From contig NW_027437433.1 in the NCBI RefSeq assembly GCF_964204645.1, forward strand, positions 62,001 through 126,000: 64,000 nucleotides of DNA, written 5' to 3'. Position 1 is the first letter of the stretch. Every line of letters starts with the position of its first letter. Below the pieces are notes generated by a model. The model searched no databases. It saw nothing but the letters and a program-made list of their open reading frames with translations, and was not told the DNA's origin. Shown one piece after another: positions 37,601-51,800 of the stretch. The stretch comes from Tubulanus polymorphus. Lineage: Eukaryota > Nemertea > Palaeonemertea > Tubulaniformes > Tubulanidae. Both the position numbers and the translations under genes were made by a program.

Positions 37601-39454
37601 ATGGATTCAATCTGAAAAGATGAGTAAAGGCGTATTGAACTGATTTCAAATAGATAGGTGGAAAGAAACAGAATTTTCTGGCTGCTTTTGGTTCTAAAGA
37701 TGATGGATTCAATCTGAAAAGATGGGTTAAGGCTTATTGAACTGATTTAAAATAGATAGGTGGAAAGAATCAGAATTTTCTGGCTGCATTTGGTTCTGAA
37801 GATGATAGACTCGATCCGAAATGATAGGTTAAGGTAAACTGAACTTATTTCGAGTAGATGGGTTGAAAGATACAGATTTTTCTAGCTAAATATGGTTCTA
37901 AAGATGATGAATTCTATCTTAATTGATGGGTTTGGGTGTATTGAACTGATATCAAATAGATAGGTGGAAAGAATAAGAATTTTCTGGCTGCTTTTGGTTC
38001 TGAAGATGATGGATTCAATCTGAAAAGATGAGTAAAGGCGTATTGAACTGATTTCAAATAGATAGGTGGAAAGAAACAGAATTTTCTGGCTGCTTTTGGT
38101 TCTAAAGATGATGGATTCAATCTGAAAAGATGGGTTAAGGCTTATTGAACTGATTTCAAATAGATAGGTGGAAAGAATCAGAATTTTCTGGCTGCATTTG
38201 GTTCTGAAGATGATAGACTCGATCCGAAATGATAGGTTAAGGTAAACTGAACTTATTTCGAGTAGATGGGTTGAAAGATACAGATTTTTCTAGCTAAATA
38301 TGGTTCTAAAGATGATGAATTATAACTTAATTGATGGGTTTGGGTGTATTGAACTGATATCAAATAGATAGGTGGAAAGAATAAGAATTTTCTGGCTGCT
38401 TTTGGTTCTGAAGATGATGGATTCAATCTGAAAAGATGAGTAAAGGCGTATTGAACTGATTTCAAATAGATAGGTGGAAAGAAACAGAATTTTCTGGCTG
38501 CTTTTGGTTCTAAAGATGATGGATTCAATCTGAAAAGATGAGTAAAGGCGTATTGAACTGATTTAAAATAGATAGGTGGAAAGAATCAGAATTTTCTGGC
38601 TGCATTTGGTTCTGAAGATGATAGACTCGATCCGAAATGATAGGTTAAGGTAAACTGAACTTATTTCGAGTAGATGGGGTGAAAGATACAGATTTTTCTA
38701 GCTAAATATGGTTCTAAAGATGATGAATTCTATCTTAATTGATGGGTTTGGGTGTATTGAACTGATATCAAATAGATAGGTGGAAAGAATAAGAATTTTC
38801 TGGCTGCTTTTGGTTCTGAAGATGATGGATTCAATCTGAAAAGATGAGTAAAGGCGTATTGAACTGATTTCAAATAGATAGGTGGAAAGAAACAGAATTT
38901 TCTGGCTGCTTTTGGTTCTAAAGATGATGGATTCAATCTGAAAAGATGGGTTAAGGCTTATTGAACTGATTTCAAATAGATAGGTGGAAAGAAACAGAAT
39001 TTTCTGGCTGCTTTTGGTTCTAAAGATGATGGATTCAATCTGAAAAGATGGGTTAAGGCTCATTGAACTGATTTAAAATAGATAGGTGGAAAGAATCAGA
39101 ATTTTCTGGCTGCTTTTGGTTCTGAAGATGATGGATTCAATCTGAAAAGATGGGTTAAGGCGTATTGAACTGATTTCAAATAGATAGGTGGAAAGAAACC
39201 GAATTTTCTTGCTGCTTTTGTTTCTAAAGATGATGGATCAATGTGAAAAGATGGGTTAAGGCGTATTGAACTGATTTCAAATAGATAGGTGGAAAGAAAC
39301 AGAATTTTCTGGCTGCTTTTGGTTCTAAAGATGATGGATTCAATCTGAAAAGATGGGTTAAGGCTTATTGAACTGATTTCAAATAGAAAGGTGGAAAGAA
39401 TCAGAATTTTCTGGCTGCATTTGGTCCTGAAGATGATAGACTCGATCCGAAATG
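31604..39454 (+). repeat. Array segment: right copy of the 29,156-bp-offset duplication
   Basis: C anchors at 31,604, 32,419, 32,827, 33,235, 33,643, 34,051, 34,969, 35,377, 35,785, 36,193, 36,601, 37,416, 37,824, 38,232 and 38,640 equal those of 2,448-9,484 plus 29,156. It shares the two D monomers ending GAAACG (33,337 and 35,887), the 918-bp module and B4 near 37,722. It differs in having a normal D at 38,334, where the left copy has GAAACCG at 9,178. A private T to G is at 37,040. Confidence 0.87.
34051..34968 (+). repeat. Nine-monomer module without class G, second copy
   Basis: The order is C1, D, A, E (34,357), F/E chimera (34,459), E (34,561), F (34,663), H (34,765), B2 (34,867). It lies 29,156 bp from the first copy at 4,895 and lacks the private bases seen there. 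Confidence 0.85.
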
Positions 39455-40372
39455 ATAGGTTAAGGTAAACTGAACTTATTTCGAGTAGATGGGTTGAAAG
39501 ATACAGATTTTTCTAGCTAAATATGGTTCTAAAGATGATGAATTATAACTCAATGGATGGGTTTGGGTGTATTGAACTGATATCAAATAGATAGGTGGAA
39601 AGAATAAGAATTTTCTGGCTGCTTTTGGTTCTGAAGATGATGGATTCAATCTGAAAAGATGAGTAAAGGCGTATTGAACTGATTTCAAATAGATAGGTGG
39701 AAAGAAACAGAATTTTCTGGCTGCTTTTGGTTCTAAAGATGATGGATTCAATCTGAAAAGATGGGTTAAGGCTTATTGAACTGATTTCAAATAGATAGGT
39801 GGAAAGAATCAGAATTTTCTGGCTGCATTTGGTTCTGAAGATGATAGACTCGATCCGAAATGATAGGTTAAGGTAAACTGAACTTATTTCGAGTAGATGG
39901 GTTGAAAGATACAGATTTTTCTAGCTAAATATGGTTCTAAAGATGATGAATTATAACTTAATTGATGGGTTTGGGTGTATTGAACTAATATCAAATAGAT
40001 AGGTGGAAAGAATAAGAATTTTCTGGCTGCTTTTGGTTCTGAAGATGATGGATTCAATCTGAAAAGATGAGTAAAGGCGTATTGAACTGATTTCAAATAG
40101 ATAGGTGGAAAGAAACAGAATTTTCTGGCTGCTTTTGGTTCTAAAGATGATGGATTCAATCTGAAAAGATGAGTAAAGGCGTATTGAACTGATTTCAAAT
40201 AGATAGGTGGAAAGAAACAGAATTTTCTGGCTGCTTTTGGTTCTAAAGATGATGGATTCAATCTGAAAAGATGAGTAAAGGCGTATTGAACTGATTTAAA
40301 ATAGATAGGTGGAAAGAATCAGAATTTTCTGGCTGCATTTGGTTCTGAAGATGATAGACTCGATCCGAAATG
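39455..40372 (+). repeat. Linked variant block with doubled class A, copy 2
   Basis: It has C2 ending AACTCAATGG, D with CTAATATC and two A monomers, as at 23,856. Its B3 has AAATAGATAGG rather than the TATATA form. Total length is 918 bp (408 + 510). Confidence 0.87.
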
Positions 40373-43300
40373 ATAGGTTAAGGTAAACTGAACTTATTTC
40401 GAGTAGATGGGTTGAAAGATACAGATTTTTCTAGCTAAATATGGTTCTAAAGATGATGAATTCTATCTTAATTGATGGGTTTGGGTGTATTGAACTGATA
40501 TCAAATAGATAGGTGGAAAGAATAAGAATTTTCTGGCTGCTTTTGGTTCTGAAGATGATGGATTCAATCTGAAAAGATGAGTAAAGGCGTATTGAACTGA
40601 TTTCAAATAGATAGGTGGAAAGAAACAGAATTTTCTGGCTGCTTTTGGTTCTAAAGATGATGGATTCAATCTGAAAAGATGGGTTAAGGCTTATTGAACT
40701 GATTTCAAATAGAAAGGTGGAAAGAATCAGAATTTTCTGGCTGCATTTGGTCCTGAAGATGATAGACTCGATCCGAAATGATAGGTTAAGGTAAACTGAA
40801 CTTATTTCGAGTAGATGGGTTGAAAGATACAGATTTTTCTAGCTAAATATGGTTCTAAAGATGATGAATTATAACTCAATTGATGGGTTTGGGTGTATTG
40901 AACTGATATCAAATAGATAGGTGGAAAGAATAAGAATTTTCTGGCTGCTTTTGGTTCTGAAGATGATGGATTCAATCTGAAACGATGAGTAAAGGCGTAT
41001 TGAACTGATTTCAAATAGATAGGTGGAAAGAAACAGAATTTTCTGGCTGCTTTTGGTTCTAAAGATGATGGATTCAATCTGAAAAGATGGGTTAAGGCTT
41101 ATTGAACTGATTTCAAATAGATAGGTGGAAAGAATCAGAATTTTCTGGCTGCATTTGGTTCTGAAGATGATAGACTCGATCCGAAATGATAGGTTAAGGT
41201 AAACTGAACTTATTTCGAGTAGATGGGTTGAAAGATACAGATTTTTCTAGCTAAATATGGTTCTAAAGATGATGAATTCTATCTTAATTGATGGGTTTGG
41301 GTGTATTGAACTGATATCAAATAGATAGGTGGAAAGAATAAGAATTTTCTGGCTGCTTTTGGTTCTGAAGATGATGGATTCAATCTGAAAAGATGAGTAA
41401 AGGCGTATTGAACTGATTTCAAATAGATAGGTGGAAAGAAACAGAATTTTCTGGCTGCTTTTAGTTCTAAAGATGATGGATTCAATCTGAAAAGATGGGT
41501 TAAGGCTTATTGAACTGATTTAAAATAGATAGGTGGAAAGAATCAGAATTTTCTGGCTGCATTTGGTTCTGAAGATGATAGACTCGATCCGAAATGATAG
41601 GTTAAGGTAAACTGAACTTATTTCGAGTAGATGGGTTGAAAGATACAGATTTTTCTAGCTAAATATGGTTCTAAAGATGATGAATTCTATCTTAATTGAT
41701 GGGTTTGGGTGTATTGAACTGATATCAAATAGATAGGTGGAAAGAATAAGAATTTTCTGGCTGCTTTTGGTTCTGAAGATGATGGATTCAATCTGAAAAG
41801 ATGAGTAAAGGCGTATTGAACTGATTTCAAATAGATAGGTGGAAAGAAACAGAATTTTCTGGCTGCTTTTGGTTCTAAAGATGATGGATTCAATCTGAAA
41901 AGATGGGTTAAGGCTTATTGAACTGATTTCAAATATATAGGTGGAAAGAAACAGAATTTTCTGGCTGCTTTTGGTTCTAAAGATGATGGATTCAATCTGA
42001 AAAGATGGGTTAAGGCTTATTGAACTGATTTAAAATAGATAGGTGGAAAGAATCAGAATTTTCTGGCTGCTTTTGGTTCTGAAGATGATGGATTCAATCT
42101 GAAAAGATGGGTTAAGGCGTATTGAACTGATTTCAAATAGATAGGTGGAAAGAAACCGAATTTTCTGGCTGCTTTTGTTTCTAAAGTTGATGGATCAATG
42201 TGAAAAGATGGGTTAAGGCGTATTGAACTGATTTCAAATAGATAGGTGGAAAGAAACAGAATTTTCTGGCTGCTTTTGGTTCTAAAGATGATGGATTCAA
42301 TCTGAAAAGATGGGTTAAGGCTTATTGAACTGATTTCAAATAGAAAGGTGGAAAGAATCAGAATTTTCTGGCTGCATTTGGTCCTGAAGATGATAGACTC
42401 GATCCGAAATGATAGGTTAAGGTAAACTGAACTTATTTCGAGTAGATGGGTTGAAAGATACAGATTTTTCTAGCTAAATATGGTTCTAAAGATGATGAAT
42501 TATAACTCAATTGATGGGTTTGGGTGTATTGAACTGATATCAAATAGATAGGTGGAAAGAATAAGAATTTTCTGGCTGCTTTTGGTTCTGAAGATGATGG
42601 ATTCAATCTGAAAAGATGAGTAAAGGCGTATTGAACTGATTTCAAATAGATAGGTGGAAAGAAACAGAATTTTCTGGCTGCTTTTGGTTCTAAAGATGAT
42701 GGATTCAATCTGAAAAGATGGGTTAAGGCTTATTGAACTGATTTAAAATAGATAGGTGGAAAGAATCAGAATTTTCTGGCTGCATTTGGTTCTGAAGATG
42801 ATAGACTCGATCCGAAATGATAGGTTAAGGTAAACTGAACTTATTTCGAGTAGATGGGTTGAAAGATACAGATTTTTCTAGCTAAATATGGTTCTAAAGA
42901 TGATGAATTCTATCTTAATTGATGGGTTTGGGTGTATTGAACTGATATCAAATAGATAGGTGGAAAGAATAAGAATTTTCTGGCTGCTTTTGGTTCTGAA
43001 GATGATGGATTCAATCTGAAAAGATGAGTAAAGGCGTATTGAACTGATTTCAAATAGATAGGTGGAAAGAAACAGAATTTTCTGGCTGCTTTTGGTTCTA
43101 AAGATGATGGATTCAATCTGAAAAGATGGGTTAAGGCTTATTGAACTGATTTCAAATAGATAGGTGGAAAGAATCAGAATTTTCTGGCTGCATTTGGTTC
43201 TGAAGATGATAGACTCGATCCGAAATGATAGGTTAAGGTAAACTGAACTTATTTCGAGTAGATGGGTTGAAAGATACAGATTTTTCTAGCTAAATATGGT

Positions 43301-46300
43301 TCTAAAGATGATGAATTATAACTTAATTGATGGGTTTGGGTGTATTGAACTGATATCAAATAGATAGGTGGAAAGAAACCGAATTTTCTGGCTGCTTTTG
43401 GTTCTGAAGATGATGGATTCAATCTGAAAAGATGAGTAAAGGCGTATTGAACTGATTTCAAATAGATAGGTGGAAAGAAACAGAATTTTCTGGCTGCTTT
43501 TGGTTCTAAAGATGATGGATTCAATCTGAAAAGATGAGTAAAGGCGTATTGAACTGATTTAAAATAGATAGGTGGAAAGAATCAGAATTTTCTGGCTGCA
43601 TTTGGTTCTGAAGATGATAGACTCGATCCGAAATGATAGGTTAAGGTAAACTGAACTTATTTCGAGTAGATGGGGTGAAAGATACAGATTTTTCTAGCTA
43701 AATATGGTTCTAAAGATGATGAATTCTATCTTAATTGATGGGTTTGGGTGTATTGAACTGATATCAAATAGATAGGTGGAAAGAATAAGAATTTTCTGGC
43801 TGCTTTTGGTTCTGAAGATGATGGATTCAATCTGAAAAGATGAGTAAAGGCGTATTGAACTGATTTCAAATAGATAGGTGGAAAGAAACAGAATTTTCTG
43901 GCTGCTTTTGGTTCTAAAGATGATGGATTCAATCTGAAAAGATGGGTTAAGGCTTATTGAACTGATTTCAAATAGATAGGTGGAAAGAAACAGAATTTTC
44001 TGGCTGCTTTTGGTTCTAAAGATGATGGATTCAATCTGAAAAGATGGGTTAAGGCTTATTGAACTGATTTAAAATAGATAGGTGGAAAGAATCAGAATTT
44101 TCTGGCTGCTTTTGGTTCTGAAGATGATGGATTCAATCTGAAAAGATGGGTTAAGGCGTATTGAACTGATTTCAAATAGATAGGTGGAAAGAAACCGAAT
44201 TTTCTTGCTGCTTTTGTTTCTAAAGATGATGGATCAATGTGAAAAGATGGGTTAAGGCGTATTGAACTGATTTCAAATAGATAGGTGGAAAGAAACAGAA
44301 TTTTCTGGCTGCTTTTGGTTCTAAAGATGATGGATTCAATCTGAAAAGATGGGTTAAGGCTTATTGAACTGATTTAAAATAGATAGGTGGAAAGAATCAG
44401 AATTTTCTGGCTGCATTTGGTTCTGAAGATGATAGACTCGATCCGAAATGATAGGTTAAGGTAAACTGAACTTATTTCGAGTAGATGGGTTGAAAGATAC
44501 AGATTTTTCTAGCTAAATATGGTTCTAAAGATGATGAATTATAACTCAATTGATGGGTTTGGGTGTATTGAACTGATATCAAATAGATAGGTGGAAAGAA
44601 TAAGAATTTTCTGGCTGCTTTTGGTTCTGAAGATGATGGATTCAATCTGAAAAGATGAGTAAAGGCGTATTGAACTGATTTCAAATAGATAGGTGGAAAG
44701 AAACAGAATTTTCTGGCTGCTTTTGGTTCTAAAGATGATGGATTCAATCTGAAAAGATGGGTTAAGGCTTATTGAACTGATTTCAAATAGATAGGTGGAA
44801 AGAATCAGAATTTTCTGGCTGCATTTGGTTCTGAAGATGATAGACTCGATCCGAAATGATAGGTTAAGGTAAACTGAACTTATTTCGAGTAGATGGGTTG
44901 AAAGATACAGATTTTTCTAGCTAAATATGGTTCTAAAGATGATGAATTCTATCTTAATTGATGGGTTTGGGTGTATTGAACTGATATCAAATAGATAGGT
45001 GGAAAGAATAAGAATTTTCTGGCTGCTTTTGGTTCTGAAGATGATGGATTCAATCTGAAAAGATGAGTAAAGGCGTATTGAACTGATTTCAAATAGATAG
45101 GTGGAAAGAAACAGAATTTTCTGGCTGCTTTTAGTTCTAAAGATGATGGATTCAATCTGAAAAGATGGGTTAAGGCTTATTGAACTGATTTCAAATAGAT
45201 AGGTGGAAAGAATCAGAATTTTCTGGCTGCATTTGGTTCTGAAGATGATAGACTCGATCCGAAATGATAGGTTAAGGTAAACTGAACTTATTTCGAGTAG
45301 ATGGGTTGAAAGATACAGATTTTTCTAGCTAAATATGGTTCTAAAGATGATGAATTATAACTTAATTGATGGGTTTGGGTGTATTGAACTGATATCAAAT
45401 AGATAGGTGGAAAGAATAAGAATTTTCTGGCTGCTTTTGGTTCTGAAGATGATGGATTCAATCTGAAAAGATGAGTAAAGGCGTATTGAACTGATTTCAA
45501 ATAGATAGGTGGAAAGAAACAGAATTTTCTGGCTGCTTTTGGTTCTAAAGATGATGGATTCAATCTGAAAAGATGAGTAAAGGCGTATTGAACTGATTTA
45601 AAATAGATAGGTGGAAAGAATCAGAATTTTCTGGCTGCATTTGGTTCTGAAGATGATAGACTCGATCCGAAATGATAGGTTAAGGTAAACTGAACTTATT
45701 TCGAGTAGATGGGGTGAAAGATACAGATTTTTCTAGCTAAATATGGTTCTAAAGATGATGAATTCTATCTTAATTGATGGGTTTGGGTGTATTGAACTGA
45801 TATCAAATAGATAGGTGGAAAGAATAAGAATTTTCTGGCTGCTTTTGGTTCTGAAGATGATGGATTCAATCTGAAAAGATGAGTAAAGGCGTATTGAACT
45901 GATTTCAAATAGATAGGTGGAAAGAAACAGAATTTTCTGGCTGCTTTTGGTTCTAAAGATGATGGATTCAATCTGAAAAGATGGGTTAAGGCTTATTGAA
46001 CTGATTTCAAATAGATAGGTGGAAAGAAACAGAATTTTCTGGCTGCTTTTGGTTCTAAAGATGATGGATTCAATCTGAAAAGATGGGTTAAGGCTTATTG
46101 AACTGATTTAAAATAGATAGGTGGAAAGAATCAGAATTTTCTGGCTGCTTTTGGTTCTGAAGATGATGGATTCAATCTGAAAAGATGGGTTAAGGCGTAT
46201 TGAACTGATTTCAAATAGATAGGTGGAAAGAAACCGAATTTTCTTGCTGCTTTTGTTTCTAAAGATGATGGATCAATGTGAAAAGATGGGTTAAGGCGTA

Positions 46301-48833
46301 TTGAACTGATTTCAAATAGATAGGTGGAAAGAAACAGAATTTTCTGGCTGCTTTTGGTTCTAAAGATGATGGATTCAATCTGAAAAGATGGGTTAAGGCT
46401 TATTGAACTGATTTCAAATAGAAAGGTGGAAAGAATCAGAATTTTCTGGCTGCATTTGGTCCTGAAGATGATAGACTCGATCCGAAATGATAGGTTAAGG
46501 TAAACTGAACTTATTTCGAGTAGATGGGTTGAAAGATACAGATTTTTCTAGCTAAATATGGTTCTAAAGATGATGAATTATAACTCAATGGATGGGTTTG
46601 GGTGTATTGAACTGATATCAAATAGATAGGTGGAAAGAATAAGAATTTTCTGGCTGCTTTTGGTTCTGAAGATGATGGATTCAATCTGAAAAGATGAGTA
46701 AAGGCGTATTGAACTGATTTCAAATAGATAGGTGGAAAGAAACAGAATTTTCTGGCTGCTTTTGGTTCTAAAGATGATGGATTCAATCTGAAAAGATGGG
46801 TTAAGGCTTATTGAACTGATTTCAAATAGATAGGTGGAAAGAATCAGAATTTTCTGGCTGCATTTGGTTCTGAAGATGATAGACTCGATCCGAAATGATA
46901 GGTTAAGGTAAACTGAACTTATTTCGAGTAGATGGGTTGAAAGATACAGATTTTTCTAGCTAAATATGGTTCTAAAGATGATGAATTATAACTTAATTGA
47001 TGGGTTTGGGTGTATTGAACTAATATCAAATAGATAGGTGGAAAGAATAAGAATTTTCTGGCTGCTTTTGGTTCTGAAGATGATGGATTCAATCTGAAAA
47101 GATGAGTAAAGGCGTATTGAACTGATTTCAAATAGATAGGTGGAAAGAAACAGAATTTTCTGGCTGCTTTTGGTTCTAAAGATGATGGATTCAATCTGAA
47201 AAGATGAGTAAAGGCGTATTGAACTGATTTCAAATAGATAGGTGGAAAGAAACAGAATTTTCTGGCTGCTTTTGGTTCTAAAGATGATGGATTCAATCTG
47301 AAAAGATGAGTAAAGGCGTATTGAACTGATTTAAAATATATAGGTGGAAAGAATCAGAATTTTCTGGCTGCATTTGGTTCTGAAGATGATAGACTCGATC
47401 CGAAATGATAGGTTAAGGTAAACTGAACTTATTTCGAGTAGATGGGTTGAAAGATACAGATTTTTCTAGCTAAATATGGTTCTAAAGATGATGAATTCTA
47501 TCTTAATTGATGGGTTTGGGTGTATTGAACTGATATCAAATAGATAGGTGGAAAGAATAAGAATTTTCTGGCTGCTTTTGGTTCTGAAGATGATGGATTC
47601 AATCTGAAAAGATGAGTAAAGGCGTATTGAACTGATTTCAAATAGATAGGTGGAAAGAAACAGAATTTTCTGGCTGCTTTTGGTTCTAAAGATGATGGAT
47701 TCAATCTGAAAAGATGGGTTAAGGCTTATTGAACTGATTTCAAATAGATAGGTGGAAAGAAACAGAATTTTCTGGCTGCTTTTGGTTCTAAAGATGATGG
47801 ATTCAATCTGAAAAGATGGGTTAAGGCTTATTGAACTGATTTCAAATAGATAGGTGGAAAGAATCAGAATTTTCTGGCTGCATTTGGTTCTGAAGATGAT
47901 AGACTCGATCCGAAATGATAGGTTAAGGTAAACTGAACTTATTTCGAGTAGATGGGTTGAAAGATACAGATTTTTCTAGCTAAATATGGTTCTAAAGATG
48001 ATGAATTCTATCTTAATTGATGGGTTTGGGTGTATTGAACTGATATCAAATAGATAGGTGGAAAGAATAAGAATTTTCTGGCTGCTTTTGGTTCTGAAGA
48101 TGATGGATTCAATCTGAAAAGATGAGTAAAGGCGTATTGAACTGATTTCAAATAGATAGGTGGAAAGAAACCGAATTTTCTGGCTGCTTTTGTTTCTAAA
48201 GTTGATGGATCAATGTGAAAAGATGGGTTAAGGCGTATTGAACTGATTTCAAATAGATAGGTGGAAAGAAACAGAATTTTCTGGCTGCTTTTGGTTCTAA
48301 AGATGATGGATTCAATCTGAAAAGATGGGTTAAGGCTTATTGAACTGATTTCAAATATATCGGTGGAAAGAAACAGAATTTTCTGGCTGCTTTTGGTTCT
48401 AAAGATGATGGATTCAATCTGAAAAGATGGGTTAAGGCTTATTGAACTGATTTAAAATAGATAGGTGGAAAGAATCAGAATTTTCTGGCTGCTTTTGGTT
48501 CTGAAGATGATGGATTCAATCTGAAAAGATGGGTTAAGGCGTATTGAACTGATTTCAAATAGATAGGTGGAAAGAAACCGAATTTTCTGGCTGCTTTTGT
48601 TTCTAAAGTTGATGGATCAATGTGAAAAGATGGGTTAAGGCGTATTGAACTGATTTCAAATAGATAGGTGGAAAGAAACAGAATTTTCTGGCTGCTTTTG
48701 GTTCTAAAGATGATGGATTCAATCTGAAAAGATGGGTTAAGGCTTATTGAACTGATTTCAAATAGAAAGGTGGAAAGAATCAGAATTTTCTGGCTGCATT
48801 TGGTCCTGAAGATGATAGACTCGATCCGAAATG
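40373..48833 (+). repeat. Array segment: copy at offset 34,152 and left half of the 7,645-bp repeat
   Basis: C anchors are at 40,373, 40,781, 41,189, 41,597, 42,412, 42,820, 43,228, 43,636, 44,451, 44,859, 45,267, 45,675, 46,490, 46,898, 47,408 and 47,918. The first twelve equal those of 6,221-11,523 plus 34,152, and the D with GAAACCG (43,330 versus 9,178) and B4 (42,718 versus 8,566) agree. From 41,597 on, the anchors also equal those of 49,242-54,543 minus 7,645. It includes the linked doubled-A block at 46,490-47,407. Confidence 0.85.
48122..48222 (+). repeat. A/G chimeric monomer, copy 4
   Basis: The sequence type is the same as at 11,727, but this module continues H (48,223), E (48,325), F (48,427), a second G (48,529), H (48,630), B2 (48,732). 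Two 101-bp monomers make the module 916 bp, the only one of that length. Confidence 0.85.
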
Positions 48834-51800
48834 ATAGGTTAAGGTAAACTGAACTTATTTCGAGTAGATGGGTTGAAAGATACAGATTTTTCTAGCTAAA
48901 TATGGTTCTAAAGATGATGAATTATAACTCAATTGATGGGTTTGGGTGTATTGAACTGATATCAAATAGATAGGTGGAAAGAATAAGAATTTTCTGGCTG
49001 CTTTTGGTTCTGAAGATGATGGATTCAATCTGAAAAGATGAGTAAAGGCGTATTGAACTGATTTCAAATAGATAGGTGGAAAGAAACAGAATTTTCTGGC
49101 TGCTTTTGGTTCTAAAGATGATGGATTCAATCTGAAAAGATGGGTTAAGGCTTATTGAACTGATTTCAAATAGATAGGTGGAAAGAATCAGAATTTTCTG
49201 GCTGCATTTGGTTCTGAAGATGATAGACTCGATCCGAAATGATAGGTTAAGGTAAACTGAACTTATTTCGAGTAGATGGGTTGAAAGATACAGATTTTTC
49301 TAGCTAAATATGGTTCTAAAGATGATGAATTCTATCTTAATTGATGGGTTTGGGTGTATTGAACTGATATCAAATAGATAGGTGGAAAGAATAAGAATTT
49401 TCTGGCTGCTTTTGGTTCTGAAGATGATGGATTCAATCTGAAAAGATGAGTAAAGGCGTATTGAACTGATTTCAAATAGATAGGTGGAAAGAAACAGAAT
49501 TTTCTGGCTGCTTTTGGTTCTAAAGATGATGGATTCAATCTGAAAAGATGGGTTAAGGCTTATTGAACTGATTTCAAATATATAGGTGGAAAGAAACAGA
49601 ATTTTCTGGCTGCTTTTGGTTCTAAAGATGATGGATTCAATCTGAAAAGATGGGTTAAGGCTTATTGAACTGATTTAAAATAGATAGGTGGAAAGAATCA
49701 GAATTTTCTGGCTGCTTTTGGTTCTGAAGATGATGGATTCAATCTGAAAAGATGGGTTAAGGCGTATTGAACTGATTTCAAATAGATAGGTGGAAAGAAA
49801 CCGAATTTTCTGGCTGCTTTTGTTTCTAAAGTTGATGGATCAATGTGAAAAGATGGGTTAAGGCGTATTGAACTGATTTCAAATAGATAGGTGGAAAGAA
49901 ACAGAATTTTCTGGCTGCTTTTGGTTCTAAAGATGATGGATTCAATCTGAAAAGATGGGTTAAGGCTTATTGAACTGATTTCAAATAGAAAGGTGGAAAG
50001 AATCAGAATTTTCTGGCTGCATTTGGTCCTGAAGATGATAGACTCGATCCGAAATGATAGGTTAAGGTAAACTGAACTTATTTCGAGTAGATGGGTTGAA
50101 AGATACAGATTTTTCTAGCTAAATATGGTTCTAAAGATGATGAATTATAACTCAATTGATGGGTTTGGGTGTATTGAACTGATATCAAATAGATAGGTGG
50201 AAAGAATAAGAATTTTCTGGCTGCTTTTGGTTCTGAAGATGATGGATTCAATCTGAAAAGATGAGTAAAGGCGTATTGAACTGATTTCAAATAGATAGGT
50301 GGAAAGAAACAGAATTTTCTGGCTGCTTTTGGTTCTAAAGATGATGGATTCAATCTGAAAAGATGGGTTAAGGCTTATTGAACTGATTTAAAATAGATAG
50401 GTGGAAAGAATCAGAATTTTCTGGCTGCATTTGGTTCTGAAGATGATAGACTCGATCCGAAATGATAGGTTAAGGTAAACTGAACTTATTTCGAGTAGAT
50501 GGGTTGAAAGATACAGATTTTTCTAGCTAAATATGGTTCTAAAGATGATGAATTCTATCTTAATTGATGGGTTTGGGTGTATTGAACTGATATCAAATAG
50601 ATAGGTGGAAAGAATAAGAATTTTCTGGCTGCTTTTGGTTCTGAAGATGATGGATTCAATCTGAAAAGATGAGTAAAGGCGTATTGAACTGATTTCAAAT
50701 AGATAGGTGGAAAGAAACAGAATTTTCTGGCTGCTTTTGGTTCTAAAGATGATGGATTCAATCTGAAAAGATGGGTTAAGGCTTATTGAACTGATTTCAA
50801 ATAGATAGGTGGAAAGAATCAGAATTTTCTGGCTGCATTTGGTTCTGAAGATGATAGACTCGATCCGAAATGATAGGTTAAGGTAAACTGAACTTATTTC
50901 GAGTAGATGGGTTGAAAGATACAGATTTTTCTAGCTAAATATGGTTCTAAAGATGATGAATTATAACTTAATTGATGGGTTTGGGTGTATTGAACTGATA
51001 TCAAATAGATAGGTGGAAAGAAACCGAATTTTCTGGCTGCTTTTGGTTCTGAAGATGATGGATTCAATCTGAAAAGATGAGTAAAGGCGTATTGAACTGA
51101 TTTCAAATAGATAGGTGGAAAGAAACAGAATTTTCTGGCTGCTTTTGGTTCTAAAGATGATGGATTCAATCTGAAAAGATGAGTAAAGGCGTATTGAACT
51201 GATTTAAAATAGATAGGTGGAAAGAATCAGAATTTTCTGGCTGCATTTGGTTCTGAAGATGATAGACTCGATCCGAAATGATAGGTTAAGGTAAACTGAA
51301 CTTATTTCGAGTAGATGGGTTGAAAGATACAGATTTTTCTAGCTAAATATGGTTCTAAAGATGATGAATTCTATCTTAATTGATGGGTTTGGGTGTATTG
51401 AACTGATATCAAATAGATAGGTGGAAAGAATAAGAATTTTCTGGCTGCTTTTGGTTCTGAAGATGATGGATTCAATCTGAAAAGATGAGTAAAGGCGTAT
51501 TGAACTGATTTCAAATAGATAGGTGGAAAGAAACAGAATTTTCTGGCTGCTTTTGGTTCTAAAGATGATGGATTCAATCTGAAAAGATGGGTTAAGGCTT
51601 ATTGAACTGATTTCAAATAGATAGGTGGAAAGAAACAGAATTTTCTGGCTGCTTTTGGTTCTAAAGATGATGGATTCAATCTGAAAAGATGGGTTAAGGC
51701 TTATTGAACTGATTTAAAATAGATAGGTGGAAAGAATCAGAATTTTCTGGCTGCTTTTGGTTCTGAAGATGATGGATTCAATCTGAAAAGATGGGTTAAG

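Noticed and set aside
38698-39063. 121-codon minus-strand frame with an ATG start in a different frame
   Set aside because: The ATG exists only because of a single private base at 39,061 (C in GCTCATTG). The same frame without it is present in all sister modules, so there is no sign of selection for coding.
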